Origin: Rhodospirillaceae bacterium
GTDB lineage: Bacteria > Pseudomonadota > Alphaproteobacteria > DSM-16000 > Inquilinaceae
Direction: 5' to 3'
NCBI GenBank assembly: GCA_020638595.1
Contig: JACKIG010000006.1
Span: 62,001 to 126,000 of the forward strand
Length of the DNA: 64,000 nt
Both the position numbers and the translations under genes were made by a program. The notes under the pieces were generated by a model. That model saw only the letters and a program-made list of their open reading frames with translations. It was not told the DNA's origin and did no database searches. This document shows, one piece after another, positions 8,927 through 16,928 of the stretch (the first letter of the stretch is position 1; the number at the start of each line of letters is the position of its first letter).

Positions 8927-9309
8927 GGGGCGCGAGTATAGGGGTTTCGGCCGCCCGGGCCAGAGATTGATCAGGGTGCGAAGGGCCCGATCTTCGGCGT
9001 CGCGCTATCCACAGCCTCCGGCGGGGGAATTTGACATGGCTCACATCGAACGATAATGACTTCATGATAGCTGGTAGACATCGAAGGATTTGGCGGCTGG
9101 GGCCTGCACGACGGCGTCGTCGACGGCCATGACCGCACCGATCCGCGCCCGACCCATGGGACAGACGTGCCGGAACGGTCTTGCGACCGCGCCGCAGGAA
9201 GGGTTCCCGGGCCTGGCCGCGATGTCAGGTGAGGACGTTCGATGTCGGTTCTGCGGTCCATGGCCAAGCTTGACAGTCACTTGGCGTTTGGAAAGCAAGG
9301 CGAAGTGTC
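8927..9309. other. intergenic region between divergent pyk and kaiB
   Basis: A 383 bp regulatory region with no gene that can be supported. It holds a sigma70-like element at 9031-9057 and a second TTGACA at 9270-9275 without a good -10. An AAGG ribosome-binding site (9297-9300) precedes the GTG of kaiB. Confidence 0.5.
9031..9057 (+). promoter_or_regulatory. candidate sigma70 promoter for kaiBC
   Basis: TTGACA (9031-9036) and GATAAT (9052-9057) are separated by 15 bp, shorter than the optimal 17. They are 250 bp upstream of kaiB in the divergent pyk-kaiB gap. This is only a consensus match. Confidence 0.3.
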
Positions 9310-9630
9310 GTGTTAGCACCCAAGAAGAAAGCAATCTGTCTCTATATCTCCGGCGATTCGCCAAGGTCCCGAATGATCGTAGCAAGATTGAATACGATCT
9401 TTCAGCAGTATTTTGACCAGGTCTATGAACTTCAGGTTGTCGATATCAACAAAGCGCCGGAAGTCGCCATCGAAAAGCAGATCATTGCCACGCCGACCTT
9501 TATCAAGAACTTCCCCCCTCCACCACTCAGGATCATCGGTGAGATGAATGACCAGCAGTTCCTGCTGGAATGGCTGGCCATCGACGTGTCCCTGGGCCGG
9601 CGGGGGACCGATCTGGGCGACGCATCATGA
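9310..9630 (+). CDS. kaiB: circadian clock protein KaiB-like
   Basis: KaiB is the small thioredoxin-like, fold-switching partner of KaiC. The 106 aa product has the family stretches ICLYISGDSPRSR, VYELQVVDINKAPEVA and IIATPTFIKNFPPPPLRIIG, which align across the KaiB domain. The start is GTG at 9310 with AAGG 9 bp upstream; no ATG fits. Its TGA overlaps the kaiC ATG by 3 bases (ATGA), which implies coupled translation. No kaiA is seen, as expected outside cyanobacteria, so a damped or hourglass timer or another KaiBC role (stress adaptation) is more likely than a full oscillator. Confidence 0.92.
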   Translation: MLAPKKKAICLYISGDSPRSRMIVARLNTIFQQYFDQVYELQVVDINKAPEVAIEKQIIATPTFIKNFPPPPLRIIGEMNDQQFLLEWLAIDVSLGRRGTDLGDAS

Positions 9631-11156
9631 CCAAGCTTTCCGCAGCCGACCTGTCGCCGCCTGAGAAGCTGGCGACGGGCATCGACGGTTTCGACCATAT
9701 CTCCATGGGCGGGCTGCCCAAGGGCCGGGCCACGGTGGTGGCCGGCAGCTCCGGCGCCGGCAAGACCATCTTCATGGTCGAGCTTCTGGTCCGCGGCGCA
9801 CTGCAATTCGGACGGAACGCCGTCTACGTATCGCTGGAGGAGCGGCCCGAAGACCTGGCCCGCAACGTCAAGCGCTTCGGCTGGCACCTGGACCGGCTGG
9901 TCGAAGACGGCAGGCTGTGGATCATCAACGCCTCGCCCGATACCGAGGCGATCGAACAGGTCGGGCAGTTCGAGCTGGACGGCCTGCTGGTGCAGATCCG
10001 CCATGCCATGAAGACGATCAACGCCGACACGGTGTTCATCGACAGCATCGACGCCCTGTTCAACCGCTTCGACGCCAACGCCCTGCTGCGGCGCGAGATC
10101 TACCGCATCGTCGACCAGCTCAAGCTGGCCGGGGCGACCTCGGTGCTGACGATCGAGCGCGTGGCGGAATATGGGATGATCTCGCGCCACGGCATCGAGG
10201 AGTTCGTGTCGGACAACGTCGTCATCCTGCGCAACGTCCTGCACGAGGAGAAGGTCCGCCGCACCATCCAGATCCTGAAGATGCGCGGCGACATGCACTA
10301 CAAGGGCGAATACCCCTTCACCATCTCGCACGGCGGCGTCAGCATCCTGCCGCTGGCAGCGCGGGAGCTGAAGCAGAGCTCCACCAACATCCGCGTCGGC
10401 TTCGGCAATGCCGATCTGGACCGGATGGCCGGCGGCGGCCTGTTCCGCGATTCCATCATCCTCGTCTCCGGCCCCACCGGCTGCGGCAAGACGCTGATGG
10501 CCAGCACCTTTGCCGCCCAGGGGTGCCGCGACGGCGAGCGCGTCTTGTACCTGGCCTATGAGGAATCCCCCCAGCAACTGCTGCGCAATGCGGAGTCGTG
10601 GAGCCTGGAATTCAGCCGCTGGCAGCAGGACGGCACGCTTCGCGTGATCTGCAGCTATCCCGAGGCCATGGGCCTGGAAGACCACCTGCTGGTGATCCAG
10701 CGGGAGATCGAGACCTTCAAGCCCAGCAGGCTGATCGTCGACAGCGTGTCGGCGATGGAACGGGTGGGGTCGGTCCGCTATTTCCGGGAATTCGTGGTCG
10801 GGCTGTGTTCCTACGCCAAGCAGCAGGAGGTGTGCAGCCTGTTCACCAGCACGACGCCGCGCCTGTCGGGCGGCGATTCCATCACCGAGGCCCATATCTC
10901 GACCATCACGGATTCCATCATCCTCCTGCGCTATGTCGAGATTGAAGGGCACATCCGGCGCGGCATCGCGGTGATGAAGATGCGCGGGTCCCAGCACGCC
11001 AAACAGGTCTACGAATTCACCATCGACAACAAGGGGCTGCACATCGCCCGGCCGTTCCAGCACGTCCAGAACATCGTGCTCGGCGTCCCGTCGCTGGTGC
11101 ACCGGCCGGACGGGGAGCCGGACACGGCGGCCATCGACGACCTGTTCGCGCTGTAG
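9627..11156 (+). CDS. kaiC: circadian clock ATPase/kinase KaiC
   Basis: Double-domain RecA-like ATPase with autokinase activity (509 aa, family length about 520). CI has Walker A GSSGAGKT (40-47) and catalytic EE (71-72). CII has GPTGCGKT (282-289) and EE (312-313). The phosphorylation site is intact: AHISTITD aligns with cyanobacterial S431/T432 and here gives S425/T426, with the upstream T of SITEAH matching T426. The C-terminus runs on past the kinase domain. The start MTKLSAADLS was chosen because its ATG overlaps the kaiB stop; the longer in-frame start at 9570 lies inside kaiB. Two hemerythrin genes and a cyclic-di-GMP protein follow, which suggests a link to oxygen/redox or second-messenger signalling (inferred from context). 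Confidence 0.96.
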   Translation: MTKLSAADLSPPEKLATGIDGFDHISMGGLPKGRATVVAGSSGAGKTIFMVELLVRGALQFGRNAVYVSLEERPEDLARNVKRFGWHLDRLVEDGRLWIINASPDTEAIEQVGQFELDGLLVQIRHAMKTINADTVFIDSIDALFNRFDANALLRREIYRIVDQLKLAGATSVLTIERVAEYGMISRHGIEEFVSDNVVILRNVLHEEKVRRTIQILKMRGDMHYKGEYPFTISHGGVSILPLAARELKQSSTNIRVGFGNADLDRMAGGGLFRDSIILVSGPTGCGKTLMASTFAAQGCRDGERVLYLAYEESPQQLLRNAESWSLEFSRWQQDGTLRVICSYPEAMGLEDHLLVIQREIETFKPSRLIVDSVSAMERVGSVRYFREFVVGLCSYAKQQEVCSLFTSTTPRLSGGDSITEAHISTITDSIILLRYVEIEGHIRRGIAVMKMRGSQHAKQVYEFTIDNKGLHIARPFQHVQNIVLGVPSLVHRPDGEPDTAAIDDLFAL

Positions 11157-11159
11157 ACC

Positions 11160-11223
11160 AGGATGACATCAGGCAGACGCAGCCTGATGTCTGGATCCTG
11201 TTCTATTCGAGAGGGTTAGAGCC
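11160..11223. repeat. palindromic dispersed repeat, copy 1 (between kaiC and hemerythrin gene)
   Basis: About 64 bp, roughly 75-80% identical to 11689-11752. It contains a perfect 10 bp stem (GACATCAGGC at 11165-11174, GCCTGATGTC at 11182-11191) and ends GGGTTAGAGCC. It lies between convergent kaiC and the hemerythrin gene, so it may also act as a bidirectional terminator. Confidence 0.75.
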
Positions 11224-11249
11224 GCGGGCCGGCGGGACCGGAGCGGGCG

Positions 11250-11660
11250 CTATGCGGCCCCGCGATGGCCCGTGAAATAGGGCTTCAGCTTCATGTCCTC
11301 TTTCAGGATGTGGGTCAGCAGCCATCCCCGCAGCAATTGCGTCGTCTTCGGGATGATACTCTTGCGCTCGGTGCCGGCGACGAAGGCCTCGTGGATCGCG
11401 GTCAACTGGCGCAGCAGGTCGTCATGGCGTTGCGCGTGGGCGGCATGGTGGGGGAAGTGAATGGCCTTCTGCAGGGCGATCTCGCGTTCGAAATGCATCT
11501 CGGCATAGTCGAACAGCCGCCGATACACATCCTTCAGCCGATCGAGATCCTTGTCGGCCAGCACCCGCTCATACTCGTTGACGATGTCGATCAGGGCCTG
11601 ATGGTCGCCATCGATCATCAGGTTGCCGACGGAGAAGTTGTCACGCCATTCCACCGGCAT
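11250..11660 (-). CDS. bacteriohemerythrin
   Basis: Di-iron oxygen-binding four-helix protein (136 aa from ATG 11660). The ligand pattern is visible: H in DGDHQAL, H and E in HFERE, the HxxxH pair in FPHHAAHAQRHDDL, and the C-terminal HILKEDMKLKPYF. ATG 11660 is preferred because AGAGGA lies 7 bp upstream; a GTG at 11681 would add seven residues. The gene is convergent with kaiC and is flanked on both sides by copies of the same ~64 bp palindromic repeat. Likely role: O2 storage or sensing. Partner unknown. Confidence 0.88.
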   Translation of the reverse strand: MPVEWRDNFSVGNLMIDGDHQALIDIVNEYERVLADKDLDRLKDVYRRLFDYAEMHFEREIALQKAIHFPHHAAHAQRHDDLLRQLTAIHEAFVAGTERKSIIPKTTQLLRGWLLTHILKEDMKLKPYFTGHRGAA

Positions 11661-11688
11661 GCGTCGGTCCTCTGCAGGCACTAGCGCA

Positions 11689-11752
11689 GGACGAAATCAG
11701 GCTGATTCAGCCTGATGTCTGAATCCTGCTCCATTTCAGATAGTTAGAGCCT
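11689..11752. repeat. palindromic dispersed repeat, copy 2 (upstream of hemerythrin gene)
   Basis: Homologous to 11160-11223 in the same orientation. The shared segments include CAGCCTGATGTCTG, AATCCTG/GATCCTG and GTTAGAGCC. The internal palindrome ATCAGGCTGA-T-TCAGCCTGAT occupies 11696-11716. It lies between the hemerythrin gene and the EAL-GGDEF gene. Confidence 0.75.
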
Positions 11753-11775
11753 AACCCAAACTGCTATCCACGGGG

Positions 11776-13710
11776 TTAACGCAGCCCGGCATCGCCGCCG
11801 GCTTCGGGGGCGCAGCTGCACCGATGCAGGGCGATATGACCGGGGGCCGCCTTCGCCGCCTTCTTCAGCATGCTCAACCGGCCGGTCACGGCGTCGACGG
11901 TGACGGATCGCGGCCCTGCGGGACAGGCCATCAGGCCCGCACTGGCGGTCATCAGCGGGAAGGTCCGCGTCTGGTCCGACCGGTCCTTGCCGACGATACC
12001 CCCGGCGGCGCGCGCCGCGGCGTCATAGAAGCTTTCGACATCACGCTGGAAGGCCGCCAGAACCGCCGCAGTCCGGCCAAGCATGCTGTCCGGGTCCTGC
12101 GCGGCCACGCCGACGAAGAAATCGTCCCCGCCGATATGGGCGATGAAGGCCTCGATCGGCGAAAAGCGCTGCGACAGCAACTTGCCGAACAGCTGGATCA
12201 CCCGGTCGCCCTGGCGAAAGCCGTAGGCGTCGTTGTACGGCTTGAAGTTGTCGAGATCGAAATAGGCGAACACATAGCTGTCCCGGGTGTTGTCGATGGC
12301 CTTGGCCAGGTATTCGACGATGCTCAGATTGCCGGGAAGCTTGGTCAGCGGGTTCTCGTCGCTGGCGCGGGCGACGGTCTTGTCATGGATGACGCGCAAG
12401 AGCGATCGGGCCGAGAGCACGCCCACATAGGCAAAGGCGTCGACCATCAGCACCCCGGCGGGGTTCTCGTCCACGGCATAGATCGACAGGATCTCTTCGA
12501 TATCGCTGTGGACGTCGGCCACCGGACAGGGGCTGACGAAATCGCGCAGGCTGCGGCCAAGCGACCGGTTGCGCAGCAGGTCGCGGCCGTATTCGGCGTA
12601 GATGAACCCTTTCAGCGCCTCTTCATGGACGATGCCGACCGGCCGGCGGGCGCCATCCACCACCGGGAAATACGAACATTGCGGGTGGCGCCGGAACATG
12701 TCGAAGACATCGGCCATCTGGTCGTCCATCCGGACCGCCGGAACGGGCGACAGCTCCTCCAGGATCAGGCAATGGTCGCCCTGAACGTCCTTGCCGCGCC
12801 GTTCGCCGGCGCTGGTATCGCCCGCCGCGCAGTAGTGGGGAAGCAGCGTCGCCAGGTCGGTACCGGGACGGGCGATGAAGTAGCCCTGCCCCAGGTCGCA
12901 GCCGATGCGGCGGCATTCCAGGAACTCCGCCTCGCTCTCGATCCCTTCGGCCACCACGGTGATGCCCAGCACCCGCGCAAGGTTGACGATCGACGTGACC
13001 AACACGCGCTTCCTGCGGTCGCGGTGGATCTCCGACACGAACATCCGGTCGATCTTCACGATGTCCGGCTGCTGGGAATAGAGCAGGCTGAGGCCCGAAT
13101 AGCCGACCCCGAAATCGTCGATGGCCAGCAGCAGCGATTGCGCCCGGTAGCGGGCAAGGATCCCCCGGACGACGCTCTCGTTGCCCAGGCCGTGCAGCTC
13201 CGACAGCTCGAAGCAGAAGGCCGACGCCGGCAGCCCCAGGTCTTCGAGCAGCGCCCGTGTCCGGTTGGGCCGATAGTCCGGCGAGGCGAAGACGCGGTTG
13301 TCGAGGTTGAAGAACAGCCGCACATCCCTGTGCCAGGGCAGGCTGGCGAACGCGTCCAGGGCCTTGCGCCGCAGGACGAGATCGACGGTATGCAGGATGC
13401 CCTGCCGCCACGCCTGGTCGAACAGCGCAGCGATGTTTGGCAGCCCCAGGCGGGCATGGCCGCGCAGCAGCGCCTCGTACCCGAAGCAGGCGCCGCTTTG
13501 CAGGCTGACGATCGGCTGGAAGGCGTACTCCACATGCCGGCGCACGGCATCGATCAGGCGCCCGGCCTCGCCAGCCGGGACGGCATCGCCCTTGGCGGGG
13601 CCGGCCGGCGCCACGGCGGCGCGATGGTGCACCTCCGCCGCGCCCCGCAGCGCCGGCAGGCGGTCCGCATCCGACCGCGATATGGGGTATCGCACGCCAT
13701 TGCCATCCAT
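11776..13710 (-). CDS. EAL-CBS-GGDEF cyclic-di-GMP signalling protein
   Basis: Cytoplasmic protein (644 aa) with an N-terminal EAL phosphodiesterase domain (YEALLRG, FFNLDN, FELSE, AIDDFGVGYSG, VKIDRMFV, VAEGIESE, GQGYFIARP), a central CBS-pair region (SYFPVVDGARRPVGIVHEEAL; GVLMVDAFAYVGVLSARSL) and a C-terminal GGDEF domain. The EAL metal and catalytic residues look intact. The diguanylate cyclase signature reads GGDDF (HIGGDDFFVG), a variant whose activity is uncertain. No transmembrane segment is visible. Start 13710 has AGGGG about 8 bp upstream; the in-frame GTG-side extension to 13791 adds low-complexity sequence. CBS domains suggest adenine-nucleotide sensing, which would fit the nearby KaiC. 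Confidence 0.92.
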   Translation of the reverse strand: MDGNGVRYPISRSDADRLPALRGAAEVHHRAAVAPAGPAKGDAVPAGEAGRLIDAVRRHVEYAFQPIVSLQSGACFGYEALLRGHARLGLPNIAALFDQAWRQGILHTVDLVLRRKALDAFASLPWHRDVRLFFNLDNRVFASPDYRPNRTRALLEDLGLPASAFCFELSELHGLGNESVVRGILARYRAQSLLLAIDDFGVGYSGLSLLYSQQPDIVKIDRMFVSEIHRDRRKRVLVTSIVNLARVLGITVVAEGIESEAEFLECRRIGCDLGQGYFIARPGTDLATLLPHYCAAGDTSAGERRGKDVQGDHCLILEELSPVPAVRMDDQMADVFDMFRRHPQCSYFPVVDGARRPVGIVHEEALKGFIYAEYGRDLLRNRSLGRSLRDFVSPCPVADVHSDIEEILSIYAVDENPAGVLMVDAFAYVGVLSARSLLRVIHDKTVARASDENPLTKLPGNLSIVEYLAKAIDNTRDSYVFAYFDLDNFKPYNDAYGFRQGDRVIQLFGKLLSQRFSPIEAFIAHIGGDDFFVGVAAQDPDSMLGRTAAVLAAFQRDVESFYDAAARAAGGIVGKDRSDQTRTFPLMTASAGLMACPAGPRSVTVDAVTGRLSMLKKAAKAAPGHIALHRCSCAPEAGGDAGLR

Positions 13711-14171
13711 GGTACGCCCCTGTTTCGACAGACGCTCCCCCGCGCCGCTGCGGGTGGCGGCCGACCCCCCACCTGCGGGGACTGATCCCATTGCGACAGC
13801 ACACAGCCGGCATCGTCGCGCCGCGAAGCCATTGGGTCTGCCGGTGTCGACCGCCCCGATGCCGATGCCTGAGACCTATCACGGCAACCTTCATCAAAAA
13901 TGAATCCCTCGTCGAATTTTCGGGCGGTCATGCATCCGACTTGGCAATATCTTCAAGACTCCAAATAATTATTCATCGTTGCGCCACCTGTGCAGGGGCA
14001 CTCCTTCGGCGAAGGACGCGTTCCTGATATCTGTTCTTTGAACTGTAACATGAATAAAAGTCGCGCTGGCATGCCCCCTTCCCGGCTGTTACGCTGGATT
14101 GGCTGACACGCCCCATGCGCGCCCATGGGGCCGGGGCTGCCTGGAAGCCGGCCGACGGAGGGGTCCACGCA
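13711..14171. other. divergent intergenic region, EAL-GGDEF gene / second hemerythrin
   Basis: About 460 bp without a supportable gene. The middle (13950-14060) is relatively AT-rich (AATAATTATTCATC, AACATGAATAAAAG) and is the likely site of the divergent promoters. No clear FNR or EcfG site was found. Confidence 0.5.
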
Positions 14172-14564
14172 ATGGAATTCGACAGCGGCTGCAAGGCAAT
14201 CGACGGGGAACACCGCGTCCAGATCGGACTGGCCGTGGCGTTGGCGGACGCCATCCGCCATGGCCGGCCGAAGACGGAACGCGACGGCCTGGTCGATCAT
14301 CTGCTCACCTACACGAAGGTGCATTTCACGGCCGAGCACCTGCTGATGCGCCAATACGCGTATCCCGAATACCGCGCCCACGAGCTGGAGCATGACGAGC
14401 TGCTGGAGCAGGTGGAGGACCTGAAGCGGATCTATGACGCCGGCGACGACGACGCGACATTGCGGCAGGTGGGCCGCGTCCACGCCTGGTTGCTGGGGCA
14501 TATCCGCGCCACGGACGAACGCTTGGCCGCTTTCCTGGCCCCGCTGGTGCCCGCCGAGGGCTGA
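14172..14564 (+). CDS. bacteriohemerythrin-like protein
   Basis: A second hemerythrin-domain protein (130 aa), divergent from the EAL-GGDEF gene. Motifs are IDGEHRVQIGL, VHFTAEHLLM, YRAHELEHDELLEQV and GHIRATDERLAAFL, giving the full His/Glu/Asp ligand set. The start MEFDSGCKAIDGEH fits the family N-terminus and has GGAGGGG 8 bp upstream; an upstream ATG at 14115 has no such site. It shares only the fold with the copy at 11250. Likely oxygen or redox-related; the partner is unknown. Confidence 0.88.
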   Translation: MEFDSGCKAIDGEHRVQIGLAVALADAIRHGRPKTERDGLVDHLLTYTKVHFTAEHLLMRQYAYPEYRAHELEHDELLEQVEDLKRIYDAGDDDATLRQVGRVHAWLLGHIRATDERLAAFLAPLVPAEG

Positions 14565-14668
14565 GACCGGCCCGACACCGCCGGGCGGCGTTGGCCCGCG
14601 CCTCACAAACTTGACACTTTCCTTTGGCCTGCTGGCCCGCAATGGGGCCGACAGCCGGGAGGGATGTC

Positions 14669-15418
14669 ATGCGATACGCGATCGGATGCCGGGCGGCCTG
14701 CGCCATCCTTGCGATGATATCCCTCTGGACCGGATCGCCGGCCCGGGCGGACGCGCCCGATCTCAGGGCCACCCAGCTGGCCGCGTCCGGCGGCCTGGGG
14801 CCCGGCGGCGGCAATCAGATCGTGGTGACGGTGGCCTATGACAGCAACGATCAGTTCCTGGCGTTCCCCGCCTTCCGGGTGACGTTGCGCGTCACGCGCG
14901 ACGGCTATGACCAGAGCTACCACGAGACGGTCACGATGACCGGTCCCCAACTGGACCAGACGCCCCCCAGCGGTGTCTTCACCGCGACGTTCGGCGCCGT
15001 CGTCTTTCCCCAGGCCGGGACCTATCAGGTCCGCGTCTATGTCGATGACACCAACATCGTGCCCGAGACCGACGAGCTGAACGACGGCGGCCAGCCCGGC
15101 GGCGGGGGGGCCGGGCTCTATGGGACCGTCAATACCGGGTCGAACAACTACCTGAGCTACAATTGCCTGCCCAATGACGCGGGCACCGGCGGATGCACGG
15201 CACTGCCGCTGCTGCTGACCCCGACCCCGGGGCGCGTCATCGGCCGGCAACCCGAACCCGACTGCCCGGCCCCCTATCATGTCGTGGCGCCGGACGGCCG
15301 CTGCGTGTGGTCCTGCGGGCAGGGAACCCAGCCGGACGCCACGAGCGGGACCTGCGTCTGCCAGCCCCGCCTGCTCCCGGCTGGAAGCGACCGGTTCGGA
15401 CGTCTTATCTGTCAGTAG
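14669..15418 (+). CDS. secreted CARDB-like domain protein with Cys-rich tail
   Basis: A 249 aa exported protein. There is a signal peptide (MRYAIGCRAACAILAMISLW...PARADAPDL). A beta-sandwich domain with the CARDB hallmark YQVRVYVDDTNIVPETDELND (shown in part) follows. The C-terminal third is Cys-rich (CPAPYHVVAPDGRC, CGQGTQP, CVCQP), likely disulphide-bonded. Start 14669 has GGGAGGG 5 bp upstream. CARDB is a cell-adhesion-related fold, but the ligand cannot be inferred. It is convergent with the anti-sigma gene. Confidence 0.75.
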   Translation: MRYAIGCRAACAILAMISLWTGSPARADAPDLRATQLAASGGLGPGGGNQIVVTVAYDSNDQFLAFPAFRVTLRVTRDGYDQSYHETVTMTGPQLDQTPPSGVFTATFGAVVFPQAGTYQVRVYVDDTNIVPETDELNDGGQPGGGGAGLYGTVNTGSNNYLSYNCLPNDAGTGGCTALPLLLTPTPGRVIGRQPEPDCPAPYHVVAPDGRCVWSCGQGTQPDATSGTCVCQPRLLPAGSDRFGRLICQ

Positions 15419-15464
15419 GAAGGACGCAGGCCGAGGATATCGGCCGCGCCGGTACGGGGTCTCG

Positions 15465-16148
15465 TCAGCTCTCGATCACGCGCCTGCGGGTCCGCCATTC
15501 GTCCTGGTCGCTGCGGCAGGCCACGCCCCGCACCTGGGCCGGGGTATCGTCCAGGGTCGAAGTCGCCGTGAACTCGCGGCAGTATTGCCCCTCGGTCGTC
15601 TGGAAGGTGCGGATCAGGGTGATGACGCCGCCGTGTCCGGTCCTCTCGTTGAACCACTCGACCGACGTGCCGCTCAACTGGTTCTCCAGAAGATTGTCCA
15701 GCGTCGCCGTCTCGACCAGGCGGTCGCTGTGGGCCTGCAAGGCCAGCCACGTGCCGGAGTCCGTGCCCAGCGCCGAGACATAGACCGACGTGCCGCCGAT
15801 CACGAATCCGCCGACGGCGGCCGCCAGCGTCATCCACCAGGACATGTGCCCGGTGATCCTTGCCGGCTTGCGACGGCGCCCAGGCCGGCCGGCCGGACGG
15901 ACGGACGGCAGGTCGTGGCCGGCCGTGGCCGGATCGGCCGACGCACCCATGCGCAACGGCGGCAGGCTGTGGTGCAGCATGGGCTCGAACGCCGCGCGAA
16001 CCAGCGCCGTATCGTCCTTGTATGCCTGGATCTTCCGGGCGAGGTCCGGATCGTTCCGCATCGCCTGCTCGACCGCCGCAACCGTCGCGGCGTCCAGCTC
16101 GTCGTCGACATAGGCGATGAGTGTGGCCTCTGCGAACGCAACCATCAT
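15465..16148 (-). CDS. transmembrane anti-sigma factor with surface-antigen-like periplasmic domain
   Basis: A 227 aa product with an N-terminal anti-sigma-type helix region (EATLIAYVDDELDAATVAAVEQ), without a Cys zinc motif, one membrane segment (about residues 102-122, WWMTLAAAVGGFVIGG) and a C-terminal periplasmic domain (WFNERTGHGG, RTFQTTEGQYCREFTA, GVACRSDQDEW). That domain aligns with the lipoprotein at 17606-17989. Its ATG overlaps the stop of the ECF sigma gene by 4 bp, the usual sigma/anti-sigma coupling. Inferred role: holds the ECF factor at the membrane until a cell-envelope signal arrives. Confidence 0.85.
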   Translation of the reverse strand: MMVAFAEATLIAYVDDELDAATVAAVEQAMRNDPDLARKIQAYKDDTALVRAAFEPMLHHSLPPLRMGASADPATAGHDLPSVRPAGRPGRRRKPARITGHMSWWMTLAAAVGGFVIGGTSVYVSALGTDSGTWLALQAHSDRLVETATLDNLLENQLSGTSVEWFNERTGHGGVITLIRTFQTTEGQYCREFTATSTLDDTPAQVRGVACRSDQDEWRTRRRVIES

Positions 16149-16693
16149 AAGCCTCCCCCAGCAAGTGTGCCGGCAGCAGTCCGTGGGGCTTCGTCGTCCA
16201 GCGCAGCCCGCAACGCGATGCGCGCGCGTGCCAGCCGGCTGGTCACTGTGCCCACGGATACTTCCAGGACGTCCGCCGCCTCCCGGTACGACAGACCTTC
16301 AACAACGATCAAAAGCAGCGCCATGCGCTGGTCCTGCGGCAATTTGTCGATCAACCGGCGCACGAGGGCGAGCGTCAGCCGCGATTCCGCGTTGCGCACC
16401 CCATCCTCTTCCGTGGGGACCAGCGACAACGCCGGACGATGCTGCCGCCGCACATTCTCCGCCGACAGCCGGTTGAGCCACAGGTTGTGCACGATCTTGA
16501 ACAGCCAGCTGTCCAGACGCGTCCCTTCCTGCCATTGCTCATGGCGGGTCATGGCGCGTTCCAGCGCTGCCTGCGTCAGATCGTCGGCCTCATCCGGCGA
16601 TCTGACCAGAACATAGGCAAACCTGTACACCCGGGGCCGGAGCGTCACCATCCGGTCCCACAGATGCCTGGTCGGATCTAAACTCTCACCCAT
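16145..16693 (-). CDS. ECF-family RNA polymerase sigma factor
   Basis: A 182 aa sigma70-family factor with region 2 (FAYVLVRSPDEADDLTQAALERAM, with the DDLTQ motif, and SWLFKIVHNLWLNRL) and region 4 (LPQDQRMALLLIVVEGLSYREAADVLEVSVGTVTSRLARARIAL, a helix-turn-helix; given in part). Length and architecture are standard for ECF factors. It heads a two-gene unit with the anti-sigma gene and is divergent from the glycine-rich gene cluster, which is its likely target (inferred). The stop overlaps the anti-sigma start (ATGA). Confidence 0.95.
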   Translation of the reverse strand: MGESLDPTRHLWDRMVTLRPRVYRFAYVLVRSPDEADDLTQAALERAMTRHEQWQEGTRLDSWLFKIVHNLWLNRLSAENVRRQHRPALSLVPTEEDGVRNAESRLTLALVRRLIDKLPQDQRMALLLIVVEGLSYREAADVLEVSVGTVTSRLARARIALRAALDDEAPRTAAGTLAGGGL

Positions 16694-16901
16694 GCGCGCC
16701 GCGTTTCGACCGGCAGCCCCGCATCCGAGACAGCGGGCCTGCCGTGTTCAAACGATAACAGCCCAGTCGCCGCATCCTTCCCGCAATCGCAGAAGATTTC
16801 AAACCGCTCGCCCTGCGATTTCTCCATGCATCGATGGAAGGATTTCGATCGTCAACTGTTGTTGGGTCGAGGCTGAGACGACGACCGTCGCGCCGCATGC
16901 C

Positions 16902-16920
16902 CCCGACAGAAGCTGTCGGG
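16902..16920 (+). promoter_or_regulatory. hairpin just upstream of the glycine-rich protein start
   Basis: Perfect 8 bp inverted repeat CCCGACAG-AAG-CTGTCGGG ending 8 bases before ATG 16929. It could be an operator for a dimeric regulator or a translational control hairpin. Nothing in the sequence distinguishes the two. Confidence 0.45.
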
Positions 16921-16928
16921 TTGAAGAC

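Noticed and set aside
7394..8941. A 515-codon plus-strand frame opposite pyk
   Set aside because: Gly/His/Arg-rich product opposite a full pyruvate kinase with all motifs.
9310..11156. A full KaiABC clock
   Set aside because: No kaiA-like gene is visible in the window; only KaiB and KaiC can be supported.
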